64,000 nucleotides of DNA, taken from contig CAJUDO010000013.1 of the NCBI GenBank assembly GCA_910585405.1, positions 16,216-80,215 on the forward strand, given 5' to 3'. Source of the stretch: an uncultured Peptococcaceae bacterium. Its GTDB lineage: Bacteria; Bacillota; Peptococcia; Peptococcales; Peptococcaceae. Under the pieces are notes generated by a model. The model saw only the letters and a program-made list of their open reading frames with translations, did no database searches and was not told the origin of the DNA. This document shows, piece by piece, positions 26,664-34,539 of this stretch. Made by a program: the position numbers and the translations under genes. Numbering within the stretch: position 1 is the first letter of the stretch; the number at the start of each line of letters is the position of its first letter.

Positions 26664-27461
26664 CTATCTGATTAAGCTATAGTTATGTCTTACTGGCCCA
26701 CTGCCATGACCAATCTCATCCATCCTTCCATGATAAAGCGCCTGTGTTAAATACTGTTTTGCTGCCTGTACTGCCTGCGGCAAAGTTTTTCCCTGGGCAA
26801 GATAGGTTGCCAATGCAGCCGACAGAGTGCATCCTGTGCCATGGGTGTTTTTGCTATTGATTCGCTGTTCTGTAAAATAGATAAATTGCCCATCTGCAGT
26901 GTAAAGCACATCTGTAGCACCCTCTTCTAAATGACCACCTTTCACCAATACATTGGTGCAGCCCATTTCTTCACAAATCCGTTTGCCCGCACACTGCATA
27001 TCTGCTAACGTATGAATCTCCATATTCGCCAGCACTGCCGCTTCCTGCAAATTAGGAGTAACCAAAAAAGCGCGGGGCAATAACAACTGTCGCACAGCAT
27101 CAATGGCATCTGGCTGCAACAGCAAATCACCACTGGTTGACACCATCACTGGATCCACTACTACATTAGACAAACGATAAGCACTTATTTTTTCGCTGAC
27201 CAGTTCCACAACTGCTTTACTGGAAAGCATTCCTGTTTTCACCCCATGAAAAGTAATATCCTGGCAAACTGCATCTAACTGTGCGGCAATCCCCTCCAAG
27301 GGTACTTCATACACACCCTGTACACCTTGAGTATTTTGCGCAGTCACTGCAGTAATAACACTGGCACCGTAAGCGCCCAGCATTGTAATCGTTTTCAAAT
27401 CAGCCTGAATCCCAGCACCTCCACCGGAATCAGAACCTGCAATCGTTAAGATATGTTTCAT
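26664..27461 (-). CDS. thiD: Hydroxymethylpyrimidine/phosphomethylpyrimidine kinase
   Basis: Ribokinase-fold kinase making HMP-pyrophosphate for thiamine biosynthesis or salvage. The ATG at 27461 is preceded by AAAGGAAT; the frame continues upstream but the family begins here (MKHILTIAGSDSGGGAGIQADLKT). Other signatures are the VVVDPVMVSTSGDLLL loop (about 107-122), VLVKGGHLEEGATDVLY and the anion-hole/catalytic stretch NTHGTGCTLSAALATYLAQG (about 205-224). Its 265 residues are usual. It is followed 26 bases later by the ThiL-kinase fusion, so two successive thiamine-pathway steps are co-transcribed. No thiC, thiE or thiM is in the window. Confidence 0.93.
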   Translation of the reverse strand: MKHILTIAGSDSGGGAGIQADLKTITMLGAYGASVITAVTAQNTQGVQGVYEVPLEGIAAQLDAVCQDITFHGVKTGMLSSKAVVELVSEKISAYRLSNVVVDPVMVSTSGDLLLQPDAIDAVRQLLLPRAFLVTPNLQEAAVLANMEIHTLADMQCAGKRICEEMGCTNVLVKGGHLEEGATDVLYTADGQFIYFTEQRINSKNTHGTGCTLSAALATYLAQGKTLPQAVQAAKQYLTQALYHGRMDEIGHGSGPVRHNYSLIR

Positions 27462-27483
27462 TTTATCTATTCCTTTTCTATTT

Positions 27484-27963
27484 TTACAGCTTGATTTCAT
27501 TGGTTTTCTTCGTCAAGCCGTTAAGCAGCAATTCTAAAATCGTTTTGACCTTTGCCCCGCTGGGCCCGCGATTTTCTACGGCGCCATCTGTACCAATCCA
27601 CACGCGATTTTCTTCTTCCCCGTCCAACCATGTCGTAGCAAATCCATCTAAAAAGGGTTTGTCTGCCAGAATCTGCCCTTCCGATAACAGAATATATTCC
27701 ATCTCACCGCTACTGTAATAAGCTGTCAAATAACGACGAAAATGCAAGGTTAGACGTTCTTGTTGTACATAACAGCTGTGCAGAAGCAATGCCAACTGAC
27801 CCAGCAGCGCGTTGTCCAACACCGCACCGGCCTGCCCTGCCTCCTCCTCCAAAATCCAGGTATCATTTTGCTTTGTTACTTTATAAAACTCCACGGCACT
27901 CACGCTCCCATGCACTGCAAATAATTTCAATAATCTCCAGAAACTCTTTTTCTGTTGTATCAA
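27484..27963 (-). CDS. Uncharacterised protein between aroK and thiD
   Basis: Not recognised. The open frame encodes up to 159 residues, ending in 'GAKVKTILELLLNGLTKKTNEIKL'. It is soluble, with mixed alpha/beta character and no membrane segment or motif that I can name. The first codons overlap aroK by 83 bases. A shorter start, for example a GTG at about 27894 (VEFYKVTKQ) with GGGAG about ten bases upstream, is more likely and would give about 136 residues. The spacing to thiD is 22 bases. Its position implies expression with aroK and thiD but says little about function. Confidence 0.55.
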   Translation of the reverse strand: MIQQKKSFWRLLKLFAVHGSVSAVEFYKVTKQNDTWILEEEAGQAGAVLDNALLGQLALLLHSCYVQQERLTLHFRRYLTAYYSSGEMEYILLSEGQILADKPFLDGFATTWLDGEEENRVWIGTDGAVENRGPSGAKVKTILELLLNGLTKKTNEIKL

Positions 27964-28405
27964 TCACTAGATCGGACACCTTTTCCCAACACATTTGACC
28001 TTGATACAAACGATAGAGCCCATCTAATTCTGTCGAATGCCGCAACAATGGGCGATTGCTTTTGCGTGCCACCCTCCGCTGCAGAATTCTCGGCTCTGCC
28101 TTCAAATAAACCAACATACCCGACTGATGCATCATCTGCAGTCGTTCTGGATCTGGTTCCAAGGTGCCACCGGTAGCAATCACACAGTTTTCCTTATGCA
28201 GTAATTTACATAAAACCAGATCTTCCTCAGAGCGAAAACGAACTTTCCCGCATTTCCAATATAAAGTCATCAAGTCCAACCCTGTCACCGACTCCATTTC
28301 TATGTCCGTGTCATAAAAATTCATTTGCAATCTTTGTGCCAATCTGCGACCAACAGAGCTTTTCCCTGTGCCCATGAAGCCAACCAGAATTATGTTTTTT
28401 TTCAC
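27881..28405 (-). CDS. aroK: Shikimate kinase
   Basis: Phosphorylates shikimate at O-3 in the aromatic amino-acid pathway. I chose the GTG at 28405 (MKKNIILVGFMGTGKSSVGRRLA) because GGGAGG lies eight bases upstream; the ATG at 28450 lies inside the preceding hairpin region. It has Walker A GFMGTGKS (9-16), the shikimate-binding Asp in FYDTDIEME (about 31-39), Arg in FRSEED, the 'ATGGTLEPDPE' Walker B-like loop (about 78-88), and the lid Arg in 'NRPLL'. At 174 residues it is a normal length. In most family members the loop reads GGG; here it is GGT. Confidence 0.88.
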   Translation of the reverse strand: MKKNIILVGFMGTGKSSVGRRLAQRLQMNFYDTDIEMESVTGLDLMTLYWKCGKVRFRSEEDLVLCKLLHKENCVIATGGTLEPDPERLQMMHQSGMLVYLKAEPRILQRRVARKSNRPLLRHSTELDGLYRLYQGQMCWEKVSDLVIDTTEKEFLEIIEIICSAWERECRGVL

Positions 28406-28433
28406 ACTGTTAACCTCCCAGAACGCAATCTTA

Positions 28434-28480
28434 TATGAAAAATAGACCACATTGCACTGCCATGTGGTCTATTTTTCATA
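28434..28480. terminator. Bidirectional hairpin terminator between cupin gene and aroK
   Basis: A perfect 19-base stem (28434-28452 / 28462-28480) with a nine-base loop and core ATAGACCACAT. It gives an A-run on one side and TTTTT on the other. It lies immediately after the cupin stop and should separate that gene from the aroK-thiD-thiL unit. Confidence 0.88.
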
Positions 28481-28481
28481 A

Positions 28482-28829
28482 TTAAGCTTCTCCTCTAATC
28501 GGCACAATGCAAATAAATTCCAAAGGGTTTTCTCCCGTATTCGTAAAACAGTGATCTTCATTAGATGGTACATAGGCACAATCTCCTGCACCTATGGTAT
28601 ACTCCTTATCTGCAATCATCAAAGTCCCTTGCCCAGAAATCACATAATTGATATGAGGCCAATCATGACGATGTGCAGGAGAATTTCCATTTGCTTCCAA
28701 AGTGATAATGCGCATCACATAATCTTCCCAACCCTGCTCCGGTCCAACTGCAACTTGCTTCCATGCGCCTTTTGCGCCGCCTGGGGTCATATCAATCTTT
28801 GGCATATCTTTTGTATTTCCTACAAACAT
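28482..28829 (-). CDS. Small cupin-domain protein
   Basis: A single-domain cupin of about 115 residues. Both cupin motifs are visible: 'SPAHRHDWPHINYVISGQG' (about 49-67, His ligands) and 'GDCAYVPSNEDHCFTNTG' (about 81-98, His). A C-terminal strand pair (PLEFICIVPIRGEA) closes the barrel. It likely binds a divalent metal; its enzymatic or sensor role is unknown. The ATG at 28829 is used because GGAG lies eight bases upstream. It has its own terminator and lies just downstream of spo0A. Confidence 0.75.
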   Translation of the reverse strand: MFVGNTKDMPKIDMTPGGAKGAWKQVAVGPEQGWEDYVMRIITLEANGNSPAHRHDWPHINYVISGQGTLMIADKEYTIGAGDCAYVPSNEDHCFTNTGENPLEFICIVPIRGEA

Positions 28830-28909
28830 GTTCATCACTCCACTCGCATATTTGTCTTTATTATATCAATATTTGTGGAGAAGATAAATAGCAGATACAT
28901 AAAAATCTT

Positions 28910-29713
28910 TTAATAATTTAGTCGAATCCGATCTGACACCATAGCAATAAACTCCGAGTTGGTGGGCTTGCCCTTTTCCAAATTGATTGTATAACCAAAA
29001 TATTCCGTCATCAAATCAATATTGCCCCGCCCCCAGGCCAGTTCAATGGCATGCCGAATGGCACGTTCAACTCTGCTGGGCGTTGTGTCATATTTCAAAG
29101 CAATTTTTGGATATAAATCTTTCGTAATCCCGCTGAGCAGATGCACATCTTCCAGCGTCATCAAAATTGCATCCCGCAAATACTGATATCCTTTTACATG
29201 TGCTGGCACACCCATATCATGTAGTAAAGAGGTGACCTCCACTTCTACAGGTTTACGCTGTTTTACTTGTCTTACCTGGTACACCGACGCAGGCTCAGCC
29301 AATGCTAGGTTTCCCATTGTGCCGCCATTTTCCCGCCCCACATTGGGATAAAAACGGCAAACATCTTTAATTCGTTCATAAATGCCTTCCATATCAAAGG
29401 GCTTTACTAAGTAGTCCGATGCACCCTTCATCATCACGCGCTGAATCATCGCGTCATTGGCAAAGGCCGTAAGCATAATAACTTTTGGCCGTACAGACAA
29501 ATTTTGCATGCGGTCCAATACGCCTAAACCATCTAAACGGGGCATAATCAAATCCAATAAGACAAGATCCGGCTCCAAACGCTCTATTTTTTCTAAGCAA
29601 TCCCAACCATCTATCGCTGTGCCCACTACTTCAATATCTGATTTTTCTCCTAAAAAATTTGCTAAAATATTGGTAAATTGCTGATTATCATCTGTCAATA
29701 ATACTTTAAACAT
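28910..29713 (-). CDS. spo0A: Stage 0 sporulation master regulator Spo0A
   Basis: Response regulator that controls entry into sporulation. The receiver domain (1-120) has the acidic pocket (LTDDNQQ, 5-11), the phospho-acceptor Asp in DLVLLDLIMPRLDG (Asp near 56), the switch Thr in IMLTAFAN, and Lys in DYLVKPFDME. After a linker, the Spo0A-specific DNA-binding domain (about 150-267) shows the recognition helix region 'TPSRVERAIRHAIE' and the C-terminal 'KPTNSEFIAMVSDRIRL'. No spoIVB lies next to it; instead a degenerate LytM-type gene is upstream. A sigma-A-like promoter with a palindrome at the start point lies about 140 bases upstream. Confidence 0.96.
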   Translation of the reverse strand: MFKVLLTDDNQQFTNILANFLGEKSDIEVVGTAIDGWDCLEKIERLEPDLVLLDLIMPRLDGLGVLDRMQNLSVRPKVIMLTAFANDAMIQRVMMKGASDYLVKPFDMEGIYERIKDVCRFYPNVGRENGGTMGNLALAEPASVYQVRQVKQRKPVEVEVTSLLHDMGVPAHVKGYQYLRDAILMTLEDVHLLSGITKDLYPKIALKYDTTPSRVERAIRHAIELAWGRGNIDLMTEYFGYTINLEKGKPTNSEFIAMVSDRIRLNY

Positions 29714-29834
29714 ATATCCTGCACTCCTTTTTCTCTCGCTAGTCTTGATTATCCTGCTAACTTCCCCGAATATAAACTCGTCCTCCTTTTGCAGCCTCGG
29801 ATTTCTTCATTTTTGGAAAATTAAGTTCTTTAAT

Positions 29835-29882
29835 GTAAATATTTACTAATTAAATATTACCTTATTTTTACAAAAAATGCAA
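29835..29882 (-). promoter_or_regulatory. spo0A promoter with 12-bp palindrome at the start point
   Basis: On the minus strand TTGCAT (29882-29877) and TAATAT (29859-29854) are separated by exactly 17 bases. Just downstream, over the expected transcription start, lies the perfect palindrome GTAAATATTTAC (29835-29846). The palindrome could be an operator. No classical 0A box (TGTCGAA) was found here. Confidence 0.55.
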
Positions 29883-29981
29883 GAACTTTTTTACTATTTT
29901 TCCCAAAGACTTTTTTGTATTACAAATTTTTCTGAAATAAACACAAATTATTCCCTTTTTATCAACGCTTTGCCGACAGAA

Positions 29982-30007
29982 AAGGAGCACCGTATCCGAT
30001 GCTCCTT
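29982..30007 (-). terminator. Terminator of the LytM-like gene
   Basis: Stem AAGGAGCA / TGCTCCTT (29982-29989 / 30000-30007), ten-base loop, followed on the minus strand by TTCTG. The stem is good but the U-tract is short. Confidence 0.6.
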
Positions 30008-30022
30008 ACATTCCCATATTAT

Positions 30023-30688
30023 CTAAGACGGATCTGCCGCCTGCCCATTTAATAAGTCTAAAGGATTCACTGGCTCACCCAAATAACGGGCAGCAAAATA
30101 AAAATTTCCTTCTTCGGCTTGTTGTTGTGTGTTACCAATGATTTGTCCTTTTTGTACTGGCTCATTCAACTGCACGTTACATTGTGCGCAATATCCATAA
30201 ATGGTAACTAAACCATTGGCATGGGAAATTTCTATCGTATAGGTATCTCCTTCTCTTTGTACATCTGTTACAGTTCCGCTGTATGCCGCACGAATTCCCT
30301 CCTCCGGCTCAGCAGCAATCCATAAGCCGTCTTGAAATCTTGCCGATAATTGCGTGTTATCCCAACCATAGGCATTCAATACTCTCCCACTAACAGGCAC
30401 GGCCATTGTTTCCTGTACTGAATGGGCAACTGTATTGACGCTGATTGCAGCTTCATCTGTAAGGCTGTCCATAGAAAAATCAGAAAAAAATTGCATTACC
30501 GGCGCTAAATCCGCATCTGCAGTAAAACTTTCCCGCAAAAATTGCTGCCATTGTAAACTGCTTGGCGTAGTACCTTGAAAAATGCTTAATACCAGAAAAA
30601 AAACACCTAACGAGCCAGCTATCTGTCCAAAAAAGCGCCAGAAAGCCCTGCTTGGTGTTTTCCATTTTCCCCTTGAAGGTTCCATCAT
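30023..30688 (-). CDS. Membrane-anchored non-catalytic LytM/M23-like protein (SpoIIQ/SpoIVFA-like)
   Basis: About 221 residues from the ATG 30688 (GGGGGGAG seven bases upstream; the longer frame lacks a site). A short cytoplasmic N-terminus, one membrane helix (about 19-42) and an extracytoplasmic linker lead to a LytM/M23 fold at about 110-215. Fold-level signs are 'GIRAAYSGTVTDVQ', 'GLVTIYGYCAQCNVQLNEPVQKGQIIGN' and 'ARYLGEPVNPLDLL'. The zinc ligands of active M23 peptidases are absent: the H-x-G-I-D position reads FQDGLWI, and the final H-x-H reads NFYF. Such degenerate LytM proteins (SpoIIQ, SpoIVFA) act as scaffolds in the forespore channel or in pro-sigma-K processing. Its location next to spo0A fits a sporulation role. 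Confidence 0.7.
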   Translation of the reverse strand: MMEPSRGKWKTPSRAFWRFFGQIAGSLGVFFLVLSIFQGTTPSSLQWQQFLRESFTADADLAPVMQFFSDFSMDSLTDEAAISVNTVAHSVQETMAVPVSGRVLNAYGWDNTQLSARFQDGLWIAAEPEEGIRAAYSGTVTDVQREGDTYTIEISHANGLVTIYGYCAQCNVQLNEPVQKGQIIGNTQQQAEEGNFYFAARYLGEPVNPLDLLNGQAADPS

Positions 30689-30777
30689 GATTTTCTCCCC
30701 CCGTTTCCCAGTGATATAGTAAATATATACACTGGCAGAAAAAGAAATATGACCAGTTTTTTTATTCATTTACTTTT

Positions 30778-31821
30778 TTAAAACATTGCCGTTTGCTCAT
30801 TATAGCTGCCTAAAAATTTAAAGTATCCCAGTTGATTATTCAAATCATTCAAGAGCCAACGTACCTGAACATTGTCACAACGGCCCTCTACATCCAGATA
30901 AAACAAATACTCAAATTTTTTCTCTGGATAAGGGCGGGATTCCAATTTGCAAAGATTCAGATTATTCATTGCAAATTTGTGTAATAAGTGATAAAGTGCC
31001 CCCGGTTTGTGAGGAACAGCCAAGCACAAACTTATTTTGTTTGCATCTGCAGAAAATCCCGGCGTTTTACTGATACAGATAAAGCGAGTAGCGTTGCCTG
31101 TAATATCCTGCACATCCTCCTGTAAAATATGCATCTGATACAATTGCGCACATTTAGACGAAGCAATTGCCCCCAAACAAGGATTGTTTTGTTCCGCCAC
31201 AAACTTGGCTGCTGCCGCAGTGTTGGAATATTCATGAAAACGGATATAAGGATTGGCTGCCTGCAACTCTGAACATTGACTCAATGCCTGAGAATGGGAA
31301 TACACATCAGTCAGCTGTGCCAGATCACTCTCTCCAGCTGTCAATAAATTATGACGTACCAATACCTTCGTATCTTTGATGATATAAAAATTATGTTTAC
31401 GCATTAAATCATAAACCTGCGCTACTGAACCTGCTGTGGAATTCTCAATAGGAAGGATTCCATACTCCACTTTTTCATTTTCTACTGCCCGGAATACGTC
31501 TTCAAACTGCCCATAGAAATGAATATCCGGTTCTGTAAAAAATTGATCTGCCGCCTGATGAGAATAAGAACCCTCCACGCCCTGGCAGGCAACACAGGCT
31601 TTTTTGGGCATCTCTGCTCTGGCATCTAAAATTTTATCCAGCTCCGAATGATAATCGGCACCAGGTAATACATTCTCTCCCATATTCAATAGATCCCGCA
31701 ACAAACTCTCGCTCTCTTGCACCAAATTTTTACGTTCTCCGTAAAGATGTTCTATTTCTTGCTCCATAGCAGCAATTTGCTGCTGTAAATTATGAATTTG
31801 TTTGATTCGTTCCTGTTTCAT
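30778..31821 (-). CDS. pheA: Prephenate dehydratase with ACT domain and degenerate chorismate-mutase-like N-terminus
   Basis: Converts prephenate to phenylpyruvate for phenylalanine synthesis. The dehydratase domain (about 77-255) has GVEGSYSHQAA, YGILPIENSTAGSV, SHSQALSQC and the catalytic Thr-Arg-Phe in GNATRFICIS. The ACT regulatory domain (about 265-345) keeps KPGALYHLLHKFA and the ESRP phenylalanine-binding motif. Residues 1-75 have the helical layout of chorismate mutase ('IKQIHNLQQQIAAMEQEIEHLYGERKNLV'), but the first catalytic Arg of the LRxxID helix is replaced. Mutase activity is therefore doubtful, and a separate chorismate mutase may exist elsewhere. The gene overlaps the preceding permease gene by 32 bases. 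Confidence 0.88.
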   Translation of the reverse strand: MKQERIKQIHNLQQQIAAMEQEIEHLYGERKNLVQESESLLRDLLNMGENVLPGADYHSELDKILDARAEMPKKACVACQGVEGSYSHQAADQFFTEPDIHFYGQFEDVFRAVENEKVEYGILPIENSTAGSVAQVYDLMRKHNFYIIKDTKVLVRHNLLTAGESDLAQLTDVYSHSQALSQCSELQAANPYIRFHEYSNTAAAAKFVAEQNNPCLGAIASSKCAQLYQMHILQEDVQDITGNATRFICISKTPGFSADANKISLCLAVPHKPGALYHLLHKFAMNNLNLCKLESRPYPEKKFEYLFYLDVEGRCDNVQVRWLLNDLNNQLGYFKFLGSYNEQTAMF

Positions 31822-33025
31822 CCTTTTTCTCCTCTTTTACCAAATAAGGATTTTTTCCTCCGTCTACATAATCTCCTGTGCCAAGAGGCAGCTTTTTAGT
31901 TTCTAATCGTTGACGAACATATGCTTTAAACAATGTATATAATACTGCAACTGTCGGCACGCCTAAAATCATACCGGCAAAACCGGCCAACCCGCCGCCC
32001 ACCAAAATTGCAAACATCACCCAAATTGCCGGCAAACCCGTTGTGCCGCCAAGAATCTTGGGTCCAATAATATTACCGTCAATTTGCTGCAAAATCAAAA
32101 TGAACAATAAAAACCATATCGCTTGAATAGGATTTACGATGAAAATTATGAAAGCGCTGGGAATGGCACCAATAAACGGCCCGAAAAAGGGCACAACATT
32201 GGTCACACCAATAATCACGCTGATCAACAGTGCATAAGGCATCTTCATAATACTTAAGCAAATGAAAGCCAATATGCCAATAATCAGCGAATCAATAAGT
32301 TTTCCGTTGATAAACCCATTAAAGGTCGTATTGGTTAATCGCCCCACATAGAGCAAATTTTCTACAGTTTTTTTGCTAAACAATGCGTAAAGCACTTTGC
32401 GCAGCTGCGCAAAAAATTCTTCACGACTCATCAGCAGATATACAGAAATAATCAACGCAACAAAAAAATCTACAACACCACTGGTTACCTGACCGGTAAG
32501 TCCCAATAATCTCTGAACCCCGCTCAAAAATAAGGAGCTGCTGAAAGAAAGTATCTGTTCCCAAGTTCCAAGTAATTGCTGATAAAGTTCTGGATCAATG
32601 TGGAATTGCTTATCCAGGGCATTTACCCAGATTTCCATATAGTGGTCCAGATTCAAAGCAAAATCCTGCACATTTTTTACCAGCGTAACAATACTGTCTA
32701 TCAATTGAGGTACTAAAAATGCCATTAAAAGGCTAATCAATACTGCAAATATTACCATTACCAACAAAACCGAAAGCGCCCGGCGCAGTTTGTTGTGCTT
32801 CAGAAAGGAGCACAGGCATTTATCAAAATATTTCACCGGACTGTTCAGCAAAAAAGCAATCATAAACCCATAAACAAAGGGCCGTAAAATAGCCAATACG
32901 GTGCCTGTGAAGCCACGGATTGCATCCAAATGCAGCAGCGCAAAATAATAAGAAATACCTACTACCGCCACAGCGATATTCGCCAGCATTCTGTTGCGGG
33001 CTTCTCTGTTGAAATTCAGTTTCAT
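31790..33025 (-). CDS. AI-2E-type (PerM/YdiK/YtvI) membrane permease
   Basis: A polytopic membrane protein of 411 residues. Paired N-terminal helices at about 12-30 and 40-62 and a helix at 72-98 are followed by a soluble amphipathic insert (about 105-175). A C-terminal bundle follows (205-345) with the family landmarks 'GKLIDSLIIGILAFICL', 'GVTNVVPFFGPFIGAIP' and 'GFAGMILGVPTVAVLY'. Family members include the AI-2 exporter TqsA and Na+/H+ antiporter-like proteins, so the substrate is unknown. The C-terminal tail is charged. The gene overlaps pheA. Confidence 0.85.
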   Translation of the reverse strand: MKLNFNREARNRMLANIAVAVVGISYYFALLHLDAIRGFTGTVLAILRPFVYGFMIAFLLNSPVKYFDKCLCSFLKHNKLRRALSVLLVMVIFAVLISLLMAFLVPQLIDSIVTLVKNVQDFALNLDHYMEIWVNALDKQFHIDPELYQQLLGTWEQILSFSSSLFLSGVQRLLGLTGQVTSGVVDFFVALIISVYLLMSREEFFAQLRKVLYALFSKKTVENLLYVGRLTNTTFNGFINGKLIDSLIIGILAFICLSIMKMPYALLISVIIGVTNVVPFFGPFIGAIPSAFIIFIVNPIQAIWFLLFILILQQIDGNIIGPKILGGTTGLPAIWVMFAILVGGGLAGFAGMILGVPTVAVLYTLFKAYVRQRLETKKLPLGTGDYVDGGKNPYLVKEEKKDETGTNQTNS

Positions 33026-33063
33026 TCACCCTTCACCGCCTTGTTAGACTGTGCTAAAAATAC

Positions 33064-34539
33064 TTATCTTTTATTATACACTTTTTTTTGATGTTGTAAA
33101 ATTGTTTTTAGAAATATTTCACCATACTTTGCGACTGTATCGTCTTCCAGTCCCGCAAGCTGCTTTAAAGCCAGTATACTCACCGGCTGCTTCTGGGCTA
33201 ATTCCTGCAGGAGCTCATCGCTTAAAATCTCATAAGAAGGTACGCCCTCCTCAATGGCCGCCAACAGCCGCGCTGACCGCAAGGCATTTAGCAGCTCTTC
33301 CTCTGCCTGCTGAATTTTTGGTTTTCCCAAGCTCACTTCACAGCAATTGCTGCAGCCCTGACAATGATCCGCCGCCTTTTCGCCAAAATATTGCAAAATC
33401 TGTTGCCGCAGACAGCGCTTCGTCGTTGCATACTGTACCATCGCATCCAGCTTCTGCAGTTCGATTGCGAAACGTTCCTCCGATTTACCACTTTGCTCCA
33501 GAAGATAACGATTTACATGCACATCGGCATAGGAAAAAAAGAGCACGCACAAGCTGGGCAAGCCATCACGCCCCGCCCGTCCGATTTCCTGATAATAGGA
33601 CTCGATATTCTTCGGCAAATTGTAGTGTACCACATAACGCACATCCGCTTTATTGATCCCCATCCCAAAGGCATTAGTGGCCACAATCAAATCTATTTGC
33701 TCCTGCAAAAATTTCTCCTGGTTTTCATTGCGCTCCCAGTCCTCCATGCCTCCATGATAACGCAAAACAGGAATACCTGCCCGCCGCAGCATATCCCATA
33801 CCTTGTCTACTTCCTTTCGCGTATTGCAATAGATGATCCCTGACTGGCCTTTGTGGGCTTCTACAAACTGCAGCAGCGCTTCCTTACGGTTTCCATCCCG
33901 TTCTACAGCCAAAATCAGATTCGCCCTGTTAAAGCTTGCCCTGTAAATGTTGGGACGCATCAGCTCCAACTGCTGAATAATATCACCCCGCGTTTCCGCT
34001 GTCGCGGTCGCCGTAAAGGCAGCCACCACCGGCCGAACGGGCAGGCTGCGGATAAACCGGCTGATTTCATGATAGCTGGGCCTGAAATCATGGCCCCACT
34101 GGGATACACAATGGGCTTCATCCACTGCCACCAGACTTATCTTCTGTCTACGCAGTAACGATAAAAAATCTCCGGAACGCAAACGCTCCGGAGCAATATA
34201 CAAAATCTGAATCTGTCCGGCTTGAATTTGCCGCCGCAGTTGTTGATACTGCTCTCCATCCAGCATACTGTTCATACAGGCCGCACAAATGCCCAATCGC
34301 ACCAGCTGATCCACCTGATCCTTCATCAACGAGATCAGAGGCGAGATCACCAGCGTCAAACCATCCAGCATAAGCGCCGGAATTTGATAGCACAGAGATT
34401 TTCCGCCCCCTGTGGGCATCACCACAAAGGTGTCCTCTCCATTCAGAATCGACGCAATTGCTTTTTGCTGAATGGGCTTGAAGCCTTTATATCCATAATA
34501 TTTGCGCAATACTGCCTGGGCCTCTTCCATTTTATCCAT
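33064..34539 (-). CDS. recQ: Short-form RecQ DNA helicase
   Basis: A 3'-5' DNA helicase for recombination and repair, of about 491 residues. I start at the ATG 34539, which overlaps the plsC stop (ATGGATAA) and has GGAG eight bases upstream. Motifs: Q-motif/FKPIQQKAI, Walker A MPTGGGKSLCYQ, DEAHCVSQWGHDFRP (motif II and aromatic loop), FTATAT, IIYCNTRKEV, ATNAFGMGINKADVR and the Arg-finger region QEIGRAGRDG. A zinc-binding C-x16-C-x2-C-x2-C cluster (RQQIL...CQGCSNCC) follows. Then comes a short linker and an HRDC-like domain (about 405-480). The RQC winged helix present in E. coli RecQ appears to be missing. Confidence 0.9.
   Translation of the reverse strand: MDKMEEAQAVLRKYYGYKGFKPIQQKAIASILNGEDTFVVMPTGGGKSLCYQIPALMLDGLTLVISPLISLMKDQVDQLVRLGICAACMNSMLDGEQYQQLRRQIQAGQIQILYIAPERLRSGDFLSLLRRQKISLVAVDEAHCVSQWGHDFRPSYHEISRFIRSLPVRPVVAAFTATATAETRGDIIQQLELMRPNIYRASFNRANLILAVERDGNRKEALLQFVEAHKGQSGIIYCNTRKEVDKVWDMLRRAGIPVLRYHGGMEDWERNENQEKFLQEQIDLIVATNAFGMGINKADVRYVVHYNLPKNIESYYQEIGRAGRDGLPSLCVLFFSYADVHVNRYLLEQSGKSEERFAIELQKLDAMVQYATTKRCLRQQILQYFGEKAADHCQGCSNCCEVSLGKPKIQQAEEELLNALRSARLLAAIEEGVPSYEILSDELLQELAQKQPVSILALKQLAGLEDDTVAKYGEIFLKTILQHQKKVYNKR

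Larger units (their letters stand above)
29714..30022. other. Intergenic region upstream of spo0A
   Basis: Contains no gene. It holds the spo0A promoter and palindrome (29835-29882), a leader of about 130 bases, and the terminator of the upstream LytM-type gene (29982-30007). Confidence 0.7.
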
